Shown here: positions 53,685 through 61,605 of the stretch, piece by piece
Layout: each line of letters starts with the position of its first letter
Position numbering within the stretch: the first letter of the stretch is position 1
Assembly: GCA_022616415.1 (NCBI GenBank)
Contig: JAKEEU010000239.1
Location: 1-64,000 of the forward strand
DNA: 64,000 bases
Reading direction: 5' to 3'
Origin: Candidatus Zhuqueibacterota bacterium
GTDB taxonomy: Bacteria > Zhuqueibacterota > Zhuqueibacteria > Zhuqueibacterales > Zhuqueibacteraceae
Translations under genes and position numbers: made by a program
The notes under the pieces: generated by a model
Database searches by the model: none
Told to the model about the DNA's origin: nothing
Seen by the model: the letters and a program-made list of their open reading frames with translations, nothing else

Positions 53685-54236
53685 TCAAGCCTTTTGCTCG
53701 AGTGCGAAGCTCGCGACGGCCTTGTCAATGCCATCAAACACTCGAACCACGGTTTCCAGCTTGGAGATGTGAAAGTATTGTTGCGTCGCGTCATGCAGAT
53801 TGGCAAAACGAATATCACCGCCACGATCACGTAAAGCGTTCAGGCAGGCGATAATCACACCGATGCCGGTGCTGTTGATCCAGCGCACCTGCCGGAAATC
53901 CATGACCAACATCCGTGTGCGAATGACGGTAAAATCATATCCATCGTATTTGTTCAAGCCGTCCTCGGTGCCAAACCACATAAACCCGCCACGATCCTGC
54001 ACGATGCAGAACACAATGCTCTGCGAAAGGCCCTGCTCGATGGAGATCTGCTCAAAGGTGAGATCGTTATATTGCGCAATAAGGTGTGATGACAAACCAA
54101 GGGTGATTAGGATTGAAAAGAAAAAGCGTATCGCCCACGATCTCACGCTATTTCGCAGATCACGGAAGGCCGTATGTTTTATGATCGTTCGCATTGCTCC
54201 CGACCTCGAAGCACAAAACTTTATTGATACGTTCAA
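53685..54236 (-). pseudogene. In-frame chimera: two-component propeller sensor N-terminus joined to a STAS domain
   Basis: The first about 106 residues start like a hybrid sensor: signal-like FFFSILITLGLSSHLIAQYN, then LTFEQISIEQGLSQSIVF and FMWFGTEDGLNKYDGYDFTV, the first blade of a Reg_prop propeller. The frame then enters RMLVMDFRQVRWINSTGIGV through RVFDGIDKAVASF, an anti-sigma-factor antagonist STAS domain lacking its first about 45 residues. The junction is near 53918. The STAS phospho-site DSSG reads NSTG. This is best explained by a deletion joining two neighbouring genes. A start at 54194 with GGGAG is also possible. Confidence 0.8.
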
Positions 54237-54605
54237 TCCAGCGCGTGCTCATGCGCCATTGAAATTTGATTTGCTCTGCCTTCCGGCAAGCAGATCCATC
54301 TTTTATTATTTTGCAAGAATCGGGCCGCATTGCTCAACTAAAAAAGTTTGAATTATCAAGAATTTAGAATAATCGCACAACAGCTTTTTGCCCCCTTTTT
54401 TCCTAAACTTAGGAAACAGTCACAGTTTTTGCGAAAATATCATGATGCTCACGAATTTATCTATTTATACAAAGCGATGAAAAATCAGCGCGAGTCCTTG
54501 ATGTCTGCGTTCACCGGGCTGCGATCACTGACACCCAATGATCACGCCAAATTTATAGCGATTATAGCCTCGGCCTGCGAAAAAGCCCGGCGAACATTTT
54601 CAGTT

Positions 54606-54760
54606 TCAAACGATCGTGACGGGGCTGACCGTGATGCCATGGCCAAAGCACATCGCGGTCAAACCGTCAACGAAGTCTGCTCCCGTCAAAACAACGTTCA
54701 ATGTCAGTCCTTTGACTGCCAAGAGGCGGGTTCAGGCTCGCCGGCGTCTGCAAAACGTTC
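54606..54760 (-). pseudogene. Relic of a TIG/IPT-like domain gene
   Basis: On the minus strand TPASLNPPLGSQ, then in another frame GLTLNVVLTGADFVDGLTA followed by FGHGITVSPVTIV and a stop, resemble a TIG/IPT-like immunoglobulin repeat of large secreted proteins. A frameshift lies between the two parts. Nothing recognisable surrounds it, so it is a decayed fragment. Confidence 0.5.
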
Positions 54761-55485
54761 AAAGCTCCCGAATAAAACGCCCCGCTGAACGGCATGCCGG
54801 AACAAGCCCGCGAGCAAAAATGAAATGGTCAAAACCTTTAGAGGAAACCGGAGAGGTGATGGATCGAACCGGAAAACGGCCTCCCGACACAGGCCAGGAA
54901 AGAAGGGCGGCGCATATTTCATGTAAAAGCGTTTATCAAAACACAAAGACGTAGGATGCTTTTACAAAGATGTGTCTAACTTACCGGCAAGTGCCCGCGT
55001 TTGCGAACGGCAGCGCCGCACAATTTTTTGTGCGTTGCTCAAGGCGGGACAACGTCCGGCTTGCGCAACAGCATTTGAAAACTTTCGGAATGCCGGCCGG
55101 CTTTCATTTGCTTGCGGATTGTACGGCATACATCAGTTTGCTGTAAAAATATGGTGAAATCTTTTGCCTGAGAAATTTGTTCGCGTGACGCCGAATGACA
55201 GGCGAAAAAGGACATTGAATTTGCCCTTTTATTCTTTTTATCTTTTCCGTATCTGTGCACAATGGCGGTATAATTATCATGAATAATTCTCTGTCTTTTG
55301 AAAGCTCCGCTTCGGCTGAGGGCGTGCCAAGGAAGCTTATGGCTGCAGGCTACGGCCGCGGGCCACGCCCTGGGGCAGCGCGCAAGTTACGCCCGTGGTG
55401 GCGACGTCCACAACATGAGGTTGTTGGGTTGCTTGCAAATCGTTACACCGCACCAGTTGAGTCAAAAAGGATGAAGTGCGCCTAA
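54761..55485. other. Long non-coding stretch
   Basis: No convincing gene was found, although short frames exist on both strands. GCCGCACAATTTT / TTGTGCGTTGC near 55010-55045 forms a hairpin. Positions 55320-55450 are GC-rich (ctgcaggctacggccgcggg). A TATAAT lies near 55268. Together with 54237-54605 this makes about 1.2 kb without an intact gene upstream of the M23 peptidase. Confidence 0.5.
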
Positions 55486-56760
55486 ATGAGCAAGCCGGAA
55501 CACAACTCCCGACGTCAGGGATCATCGTCCGCCACGTTTTTGCAGCGCCTGTTTTCCCGGCGGCGAGAAACGCGCCAGCACGAGCCACCAATAGACCGCG
55601 GCCGCCACCGGTCCAACATCGGCACTTCCTCTCATCGGCGCGTTCGCCTCGTCTTCTTCTCCACCTGGGGCAGCGACTACCGGCAAATCGATTTGAGCGC
55701 GGCCAAATTCACCGGCCTCTTGCTCGGCTTCGCCTGCATTTTCAGTGCGTTGACCGCATTGACTGCCTACGGCATCACCCGCCTCGTGCAAAGCTACCGG
55801 CTCGTTTCGCTCACTGATGACCAGCAAATACTGCGCAACCGTCTCAACCAGATGCAAGCACGCGTCCAAAATTTGGGGCGACGCCTCGACGGCTTGGATG
55901 GCGAAGGCGCTCTCGAATTGACGGCCAGGAACGAGCTGCCGGCATTTCGCAATCTGCCGGAAGAAGCCGGCAACACCGCTGACGGTGGCCTCATTGCAGA
56001 GACGGGGCAAGTGCGCCAGTCTGGTTCCGCCAAACGCGGCCCGCTTGGCCTTGCCTGGACGGACAGCAGCAAGACATTGAGTGAGCAAAATGAGAGGGAA
56101 GTTTCGGTTTTTTACGGTCAAGGCGGCGGGGCGTTCATCGACGACGAAGACAATATTTATCCGAACTTGCTGGAAAAAGAGCGCGCCAATTCCTTCATTC
56201 ACGCCAGCAAAACGGCAGCGGAAAACAATGTCGGCGAAGCTGCGAGCGCCGGCGGCGACCTGATTTCCCAATTGGAAGCCCATCTTTCCAAAACACAAGT
56301 GCTGCAAAAAACCATCGTCGCCAAATTCGAGCTTCGCCGCAAACAGCTCGAACACATTCCTTCGATCAAGCCACTCTTGAGCGGCCGCATCACCGATCTC
56401 TTCGGCAAGCGCAAGGATCCGTTCGTTTACCGCACCCGCCATCATCAGGGCCTGGATATCGGCGCGCCGCGCGGTACCGAAGTTTTCGCGCCGGCCAACG
56501 GCGTGGTCGAGTTTGTGAAAACCTCCTATCGCCGCAACCGCGGATATGGCCGGGCCGTCGTGATCAATCACGGCTACGGCATCAAAACACTTTACGGCCA
56601 TCTTTTCGAAGTCAAAGTCAAAGCCGGCCAAAAAATCGAGCGCTGGGACATTGTCGGCCTCGTCGGCGAAACCGGTCGCGCCACCGGCCCGCACCTGCAC
56701 TACGAAGTGTGGGTGGACGGCGAAGCCACGGATCCGATGCGGTTTATTTTGAATAATTAG
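55486..56760 (+). CDS. M23 family metallopeptidase with membrane anchor
   Basis: A 424-aa murein endopeptidase. A basic N-terminal 80 residues precede one TM (FTGLLLGFACIFSALTALTAY), a coiled coil (NRLNQMQARVQNLGRRLDGL) and a low-complexity middle. The C-terminal LytM domain is intact: zinc ligands in HHQGLDIG and HLHYEVWVDG, with INHGYGIKTLYGHL between. It cleaves peptide cross-links in the periplasm. AAAAAGG lies upstream of the ATG. Confidence 0.92.
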   Translation: MSKPEHNSRRQGSSSATFLQRLFSRRRETRQHEPPIDRGRHRSNIGTSSHRRVRLVFFSTWGSDYRQIDLSAAKFTGLLLGFACIFSALTALTAYGITRLVQSYRLVSLTDDQQILRNRLNQMQARVQNLGRRLDGLDGEGALELTARNELPAFRNLPEEAGNTADGGLIAETGQVRQSGSAKRGPLGLAWTDSSKTLSEQNEREVSVFYGQGGGAFIDDEDNIYPNLLEKERANSFIHASKTAAENNVGEAASAGGDLISQLEAHLSKTQVLQKTIVAKFELRRKQLEHIPSIKPLLSGRITDLFGKRKDPFVYRTRHHQGLDIGAPRGTEVFAPANGVVEFVKTSYRRNRGYGRAVVINHGYGIKTLYGHLFEVKVKAGQKIERWDIVGLVGETGRATGPHLHYEVWVDGEATDPMRFILNN

Positions 56761-56769
56761 CTGATAATC

Positions 56770-56820
56770 GCCTGATGATCAATCATCAGGCTGAAAAGCG
56801 TAAGCATCATAAATGATGCT
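56770..56820. terminator. Tandem hairpins after the M23 gene
   Basis: GCCTGATGAT/ATCATCAGGC (10 bp, 2-nt loop) is followed by AGCATCAT/ATGATGCT (8 bp, 2-nt loop). Both are perfect. They begin 10 nt after the stop codon. No T-run is seen; they may stop transcription or protect the transcript's 3' end. Confidence 0.5.
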
Positions 56821-56898
56821 AAATCGCATACCGCTTCTCTATCCGTGTGGGTTTTTGATCCGCGTAAAATTCGCTTCTGTAAGTTCGATCTTTCCCCT

Positions 56899-56927
56899 TG
56901 ACATTCCCCAAAAACCGTGGCACATTA
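56899..56927 (+). promoter_or_regulatory. Possible promoter of the P-loop ATPase gene
   Basis: A perfect -35, TTGACA, is followed after 17 nt by CACATT, a poor -10. It lies in the 304-bp gap, 138 bp before the ATPase ATG. Confidence 0.35.
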
Positions 56928-57064
56928 TTCTCGCGAATAAATCTGTGCCGGGGCCGGCACCAGCATCATTGCATCTTTTTCCCCATCACGCCGACTCAAA
57001 CAGATTTTTTGCCGTTTTTTGTTGCAATTCTTTTTTCGTTGCCAGCTTGCAGGAGAAACAACTT

Positions 57065-58501
57065 ATGCTCAGACGGCTCTTTGGCGATGACGTTGCCGAG
57101 AACGATGCACACCTTTCCGAATATTTCATCGAAACGCCGGCGTATCGCATGGCACTCTCCGGCGAGAAGCGCTTCATCATCGGCCGCAAAGGCGCCGGCA
57201 AAAGCGCGATTTGCCAGCAACTGCAAAAGCAGCTTCCGCAATCCGGTGCACTGTGCATCCCCGTAGCGCCGCAGCGCATCCAATTTGCCGCGTTAAAGCT
57301 GGGCTTGCGCGACCTCGCGCACTGGGGACAGGAGTCGGACACGATCTTGCAGCGCGTTTGGTATTACGGCCTGCTCTGCGAAACCGCATTCGCGCTAACC
57401 AAGCTATTCAAAAAGCAGCACGATTCCGACCTCGCCAGAATCGCCGCCTTTGTCGAAAAGCATTACAACTACGTCGAGCCGAACGCCTTTGCGCGGCTGT
57501 TGAACACCACCTCGCTTTTTCTGCAGCAGATGGAAGTGGGAATCGGGCCATTGAGCGTGCGCCGGGCCGGCCGCCAAATCGATCCCCTCGCCGTCGAAAC
57601 CGAATTGGACAAGCTGCGCTTGCCCATCGCCAGCTTCATTGCCAGAAACCTGACGCAAGGCGTTTATATCCTGATCGACAATCTCGATGATGGTTGGGAC
57701 AATTCCGCCGAGGCCAATGCGTTCATTCGCGGCTTGCTGCTGGCGATTTACGAAATTTGCCAACCCAATATTCCCGTGCGGCTCATCGTGTTCTTCCGCG
57801 CCGATATGTACGATGCGGTCACGCGCGCATTTCAGCACGTCGACAAATACCGCCAATTTCAAGAGCACATCTTCTGGGGCCGCAAGGAAATTGTCGATCT
57901 CGTTGCCCAGCGCCTGCGGGTGAATCTCAAGATCAAAAGGCCGTTGTCTGCCCTGGAAGTTTGGGGAAACATTTTTGACGAGCACATCGGCAGCGAAAAA
58001 GTTCCGGACTACATCATCGATCGCAGCCTGCTGCGCCCGCGCGAAGTGCTGCAATTCTGCCGGCTCGCCGCCGAAAAAGCGGATCAGCGCAGCCACTTGA
58101 AAATTACCGCCGAAGACGTCGCCGATGCCGAGAATGAATTCTCGCGCTGGAAGATCGACGATTTGAGCAACGAGTTTCTTTTTGCTTATCCCGGCCTCAA
58201 AGACAAAATCCTGCAGCGCTTTTTCGGTTGTTCCACTCGTATCACGCCGGCCAAGTTGAACGATCTGCTCGAAGAAGCGCTCACCGATCCGCGCGGCGGC
58301 GAAAAACATGAGTGGATCGAAAATCTGCGGAACGTCGAAGCGTTGATCCAGATTCTTTACGACATCGGCTTTCTCAAGTCACGCGGCCAGGGCAAAGTGT
58401 GGCAAAGCGCGCGGCATCCGGATTTCAACATTGCGCTGGCGGAAGAATTTTCCGTGCATCCGGCGTTTCGGCGCTATTTGCGCATCGGGCATCGAAAATG
58501 A
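57065..58501 (+). CDS. P-loop ATPase of the Sll1717 type
   Basis: A 478-aa protein. The ATG at 57065 has AGGAG at 9 nt; the frame open from 56813 has no site. LFGDDVAENDAHLSEYFIET, Walker A GRKGAGKSAI (40-49) and Walker B GVYILIDNLDD (199-209) place it among STAND/KAP-like ATPases annotated as Sll1717 family. RLIVFFRADMYD looks like a sensor segment, and a helical tail follows residue 300. The family's function is not established; relatives are often found near stress or defence genes, but no such gene is adjacent here. Confidence 0.85.
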   Translation: MLRRLFGDDVAENDAHLSEYFIETPAYRMALSGEKRFIIGRKGAGKSAICQQLQKQLPQSGALCIPVAPQRIQFAALKLGLRDLAHWGQESDTILQRVWYYGLLCETAFALTKLFKKQHDSDLARIAAFVEKHYNYVEPNAFARLLNTTSLFLQQMEVGIGPLSVRRAGRQIDPLAVETELDKLRLPIASFIARNLTQGVYILIDNLDDGWDNSAEANAFIRGLLLAIYEICQPNIPVRLIVFFRADMYDAVTRAFQHVDKYRQFQEHIFWGRKEIVDLVAQRLRVNLKIKRPLSALEVWGNIFDEHIGSEKVPDYIIDRSLLRPREVLQFCRLAAEKADQRSHLKITAEDVADAENEFSRWKIDDLSNEFLFAYPGLKDKILQRFFGCSTRITPAKLNDLLEEALTDPRGGEKHEWIENLRNVEALIQILYDIGFLKSRGQGKVWQSARHPDFNIALAEEFSVHPAFRRYLRIGHRK

Positions 58502-58518
58502 GGCATGGTTTAAAGCGT

Positions 58519-58609
58519 GCAACGAAAGGGAGCCGCAACGAAAAAATTCTGAAAAATAACGAATCTCGTCAACCCCAAATTCCGCAACGAAAAGGGAACC
58601 GCAACGAAA
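58519..58609. repeat. Direct repeat pair upstream of the flavodoxin gene
   Basis: GCAACGAAAGGGAGCCGCAA (58519) and GCAACGAAAAGGGAACCGCA (58584) start two near-identical 25-26-nt copies, 65 bp apart. Each itself contains GCAACGAAA twice. They may bind a regulator or be a small slipped duplication. Confidence 0.6.
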
Positions 58610-58618
58610 GGCAAGGCG

Positions 58619-59200
58619 ATGACAAGGCGTTTTCAAATCTTTTTAATAACTGCGCTGCTCTTATTGGGTGGTGAGAGCAACGGTCAAGACACCACGAATG
58701 TTCTCATCGTTTATTACTCCGCGCAAGGCCACACCCAAGCCATGGCCGAGGCCGTTGCCAAAGGCGCGCGTGCCGTCAGCGGGGTGAAGGTGAAATTGCT
58801 GCCGGTTGCGGAAGCGACGACGAAAGATATCCTGGCCGCAGACGCGATCATTGTCGGCAGTCCGGTTTACAACGCGAATATCGCGCCGGAAGTGCAGAAG
58901 TTTATCAACAGTTGGCCGTTCGAGGGCGCGCCTTTGCGCGACAAAATCGGCGCGGCGTTTGTGACCGCGGGCGGCATGTCTGCCGGCGAAGAGCTGGTGC
59001 AAATGAACATCCTGCATTCCATGCTCATTTTCGGCATGATCGTGGCCGGCGGCCCCAATTGGCAGCAACCCTTCGGCGCCTCGGGAATTGTCGCAGAGAA
59101 TCCGTTTCAGACCGAAAAGCAGTTTGGAAAAGTCGAAGCGCAATTTTTGGCAAAAGGGGAAGCGCTGGGCAGGCGGGTGGCGGAATTGGCGCGGCGATGA
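58619..59200 (+). CDS. Exported flavodoxin/WrbA-like FMN protein
   Basis: A 193-aa protein with a signal peptide (LITALLLLGGESNGQ). The phosphate-binding loop YYSAQGHTQAMAEAVAKGA, then DAIIVGSPVYNANIAPEVQ and AAFVTAGGMSAGEELV, match NAD(P)H:quinone oxidoreductase/WrbA-type flavodoxins. Most relatives are cytosolic, so export is notable. It could reduce quinones or carry electrons in the periplasm. Confidence 0.88.
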   Translation: MTRRFQIFLITALLLLGGESNGQDTTNVLIVYYSAQGHTQAMAEAVAKGARAVSGVKVKLLPVAEATTKDILAADAIIVGSPVYNANIAPEVQKFINSWPFEGAPLRDKIGAAFVTAGGMSAGEELVQMNILHSMLIFGMIVAGGPNWQQPFGASGIVAENPFQTEKQFGKVEAQFLAKGEALGRRVAELARR

Positions 59201-59272
59201 ACAATTTTATCTCAAAGAGCAAATACCAAATCACTCTTAACAAGTATAACCCAATTTCACGGAGGATCAACG

Positions 59273-59866
59273 ATGAAAAGGAAAATGGCAGTCGCTCTCG
59301 CGGTATTCGCCGTTGGCGTTGCACCGTTTTCCCTGCTGGCGCAAATGGCGCCGCCGGGGCCGCTGGAAGACGATCTTTACAAGTGGATGGCCGGAAAATG
59401 GGAAGGCGCCACGGAATCTTCCATGGGAAAGTTCACCGACGAAATGGAAGTCGACTGGGATTTGGAACACCAGTTTGTCAACATGCACTATAAGAACAAA
59501 ATTGCCGAAACCGATCCGGCCAAGCTGGAAGCCATGGCCAAAGCCATGGGGATGACGAAAGAGCAGATACAGACGCCTTACAAAGGGGTGGGGTACCTGA
59601 CGATCAATCCCGAAACCAAGGAATATATCGGCTATTGGTTCGGCTCAATGCGCGATATATCGGTGGGCAAAGGCACACGCGAAGGCAACAAAATCACCAT
59701 GACATGGGAAGGGCCGATGGGAAGCGAAATGCGCACCTTTGAAAAGGCCGGTGAAGACAAGTTGGTGATGACCTTTGAAGGCAAAGATCCCCAGGGCAAT
59801 GTCATCAAGGGCACGACGACGATGATGCGTAAAGCGAAGAAAGCGAAAGCCGATAAGAAAAGCTGA
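59273..59866 (+). CDS. Secreted DUF1579-like protein
   Basis: A 197-aa protein with a signal peptide ending SLLAQMAPPG and GGAGG before the ATG. The domain begins LYKWMAGKWEGATES, then DWDLEHQFVNMHYKNKI, GVGYLTINPETKEYIGYWFG and ITMTWEGPMGSEMRTFE, as in DUF1579 beta-barrel proteins of unknown function. A basic tail (MRKAKKAKADKKS) ends it. A clear terminator follows. Confidence 0.85.
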   Translation: MKRKMAVALAVFAVGVAPFSLLAQMAPPGPLEDDLYKWMAGKWEGATESSMGKFTDEMEVDWDLEHQFVNMHYKNKIAETDPAKLEAMAKAMGMTKEQIQTPYKGVGYLTINPETKEYIGYWFGSMRDISVGKGTREGNKITMTWEGPMGSEMRTFEKAGEDKLVMTFEGKDPQGNVIKGTTTMMRKAKKAKADKKS

Positions 59867-59889
59867 GCGGCAAAGTTTGGGCGAAATGG

Positions 59890-59931
59890 AAAACCCCGTG
59901 AAGGAAGTTCGCTTCGCGGGGTTTTCTTTTT
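59890..59931 (+). terminator. Rho-independent terminator
   Basis: AAAACCCCGTGAAG pairs with CTTCGCGGGGTTTT (one G-T wobble), followed by CTTTTT. It lies 24 bp after the DUF1579 stop. Confidence 0.9.
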
Positions 59932-59964
59932 AATTGCGGTTTCCACTGATGGCGGGAAATTAGC

Positions 59965-59993
59965 TTGCGAAAGAGGAAATACTTTTTTATATT
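59965..59993 (+). promoter_or_regulatory. Promoter of the two-gene toxin-antitoxin-like operon
   Basis: TTGCGA, a 17-nt spacer and TATATT lie about 60 nt before the GTG start of the first gene. Confidence 0.55.
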
Positions 59994-60054
59994 GTAGCTG
60001 ACAAAAAAGCAGCGATATACGGTACAGGATTTTGGAGCCGGGTGGGAGGTTCTT

Positions 60055-60522
60055 GTGATTGATCCTGGTCTTTACAGGCTAAAGCATGTCGATTATTCAC
60101 AGCGTGGCGACGTTGTTTCTATCATCGTTGATGGAATCGTCAAGCCACAAACTGTAATTTTCTCCGGAGTGGACTATATCGGCGAACGCTATTATTTTAC
60201 CGAAGAAGGATTGCGATATATCAGTGATTCACGCCATAAGCGCATAGAGCAGGATTTTATTCTCAAACATTTGAGCAAAATTCCGACAGTTCTAAAATCG
60301 CCGTTGATTGTAGCGCGCCATCATAAAATCTCCAACAATTATTTGTTTTTGAAAGATGCGCAGTTGCCTGGACCCTCTCGCAAAAAGATTTTGCTTTTGG
60401 TCGTTCTCAAAAAATCGAATATTAATGTTGTTTGGAACTATCTATGGCAGGAAGAAAACAAAGTGCCCAAAGATTCGGAAGTTATCTTCCGCAGTCGCAG
60501 TGCAAAAAGATATTTGAGGTGA
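60055..60522 (+). CDS. Hypothetical protein, possible RelE/PBECR-type toxin
   Basis: A 155-aa protein from a GTG with GGGAGG upstream. The segment HKRIEQDFILKHLSKIPTVL, then SPLIVARHHKISNNYLFLKD and KKILLLVVLKKSNINVVWNY, ends in SEVIFRSRSAKRYLR. The helix followed by a beta-rich sheet with late basic residues resembles the RelE/Barnase-like (PBECR) ribonuclease fold, but no catalytic set can be assigned. It ends 5 bp before a second small gene, as in toxin-antitoxin pairs. Confidence 0.6.
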   Translation: MIDPGLYRLKHVDYSQRGDVVSIIVDGIVKPQTVIFSGVDYIGERYYFTEEGLRYISDSRHKRIEQDFILKHLSKIPTVLKSPLIVARHHKISNNYLFLKDAQLPGPSRKKILLLVVLKKSNINVVWNYLWQEENKVPKDSEVIFRSRSAKRYLR

Positions 60523-60527
60523 AAATC

Positions 60528-60902
60528 ATGACACACAATTTGAAAGTCAGCTACGATGAACGAGATTTCCTTGAGATTTGGAACCCGAAATTCGATTTCG
60601 GCCCGGAAGTAGCGCGTGAATCTGGTCTTTATGAGTCGTTTTTAAGTTGCGCCAGAGTCAAAGGAGCCAAAAGGGCTTTTGATAGTTTGATGATCGACGC
60701 CTTTTCCAAGTGCTATCATGACGTCATAGAAGAAGTGCGTCACAAGGAACCGGCGCGCGAAAAGGAAAATTATGACGTTCCCGAGCTTGGACTCCATCAG
60801 GTTCAGTTGAGCCGGATTTTGGAGGAAATCTATAAAAGATTTGTCGGTAAAAATCAAGGCGCCCCGGTTGACACAATAGAAGCTTCCATGGCCAAAATCT
60901 GA
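60528..60902 (+). CDS. Hypothetical small acidic protein, possible antitoxin partner
   Basis: A 124-aa protein; GAGGTGA overlaps the previous stop, and the ATG follows. It is helical and charged (CYHDVIEEVRHKEPAREKEN, LSRILEEIYKRFVGK). No family is recognised. A frame open from 60432 inside the first gene is not used. The spacing suggests translational coupling. A shared terminator follows at 60925. Confidence 0.6.
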   Translation: MTHNLKVSYDERDFLEIWNPKFDFGPEVARESGLYESFLSCARVKGAKRAFDSLMIDAFSKCYHDVIEEVRHKEPAREKENYDVPELGLHQVQLSRILEEIYKRFVGKNQGAPVDTIEASMAKI

Positions 60903-60924
60903 TTTTCAAAAAATAAAAAAATGC

Positions 60925-60960
60925 AAAACCCCGTGTCGCAATTCGCGGCAGGGGTTTTTG
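60925..60960. terminator. Bidirectional terminator
   Basis: AAAACCCC, a bulged G, and TGTCGC pair with GCGGCA and GGGGTTTT around AATTC. T-rich sequence follows on both strands. It lies between convergent genes. Confidence 0.85.
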
Positions 60961-60963
60961 TTT

Positions 60964-61521
60964 TCAAACGATGATCCCCGACTTGTCCATCTGCGCGCGC
61001 AAGGCTTGCATTTCGACGTTGGTGTTTTTGAGGCGTTCCCCGACGATCGAAGCAAGCTGAAAGAGAAACTTGTTCCCCAGCCGCGGTTTGCGCTCGAGCA
61101 GATCGAACAAATCCGGCCGGAACAGGCCGATAATATCCGAAGACTCTTTGGCCACGGCCGTGGCGGAACGCGGCGACTCGTCGAGCAGCGCCAGCTCGCC
61201 AAAAAACTCACCGCTGCGCAGAGTGGCCAATTCTTCGCGGCCCTCGCCCGGCGCGTGCTTGAAAATGAGCACGACGCCGCGCTGAATAACGTACATGCCC
61301 ACACCAGGCTCACCCTCCCAAAAAATCGTCTCATTGGCTTTAAACGTCCGGCGATGGATCAATTTTTCGAACTCGCGCAATTCGCCGTCGCTCATATCCG
61401 CAAATAACGGCACCAGGCGCAACGTGCTCAAAATGCTTTCGTCATTGTCGGCTTTTTTCTTGAAGACGCTCCCCCACAACGGGCTGATGAATTTTGTCGG
61501 GCGATTATTGTGTGTGCTCAT
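60964..61521 (-). CDS. Cyclic nucleotide-binding domain protein
   Basis: A 185-aa cytosolic protein with one CNMP-binding domain (residues about 38-155). The phosphate-binding cassette GEFFGELALLDESPRSATAV has the Glu and Arg that hold the cyclic phosphate. No DNA-binding HTH or enzyme domain is attached, so it acts as a stand-alone sensor or by binding partners. A cyclase-type gene lies 38 kb away. The ATG has no Shine-Dalgarno and sits 7 nt after a TATATT. Confidence 0.9.
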   Translation of the reverse strand: MSTHNNRPTKFISPLWGSVFKKKADNDESILSTLRLVPLFADMSDGELREFEKLIHRRTFKANETIFWEGEPGVGMYVIQRGVVLIFKHAPGEGREELATLRSGEFFGELALLDESPRSATAVAKESSDIIGLFRPDLFDLLERKPRLGNKFLFQLASIVGERLKNTNVEMQALRAQMDKSGIIV

Positions 61522-61528
61522 AAGAATT

Positions 61529-61558
61529 AATATAAAAAAATCATCGCCAGTGAGTCAA
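61529..61558 (-). promoter_or_regulatory. Promoter giving a probable leaderless transcript
   Basis: On the minus strand TTGACT, an 18-nt spacer and TATATT end 7 nt before the ATG of the cyclic nucleotide-binding protein. Transcription would start at or one base before the start codon. Confidence 0.55.
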
Positions 61559-61605
61559 GATGAATTTTTCATTGCTTTTCTCTTGTGAAACAGTTAATTT
61601 TTGTT

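Noticed and set aside
54348..54788. 146-codon plus-strand frame in the gap before the M23 gene
   Set aside because: Composition and lack of any motif or Shine-Dalgarno suggest chance; part of it overlies the TIG-like relic on the other strand.
55255..55485. 76-codon frame ending just before the M23 start
   Set aside because: It has a GC-rich, Arg-rich low-complexity translation and no similarity that I can recognise; it is more likely non-coding or a repeat.
55522..56700. 392-codon open frame antisense to the M23 peptidase
   Set aside because: It mirrors a GC-rich real gene, has no recognisable domains or Shine-Dalgarno, and the sense strand encodes an intact LytM domain.
57404..58309. 301-codon frame antisense to the P-loop ATPase
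   Set aside because: It is a shadow of the ATPase coding strand, with no ribosome binding site or known motif.
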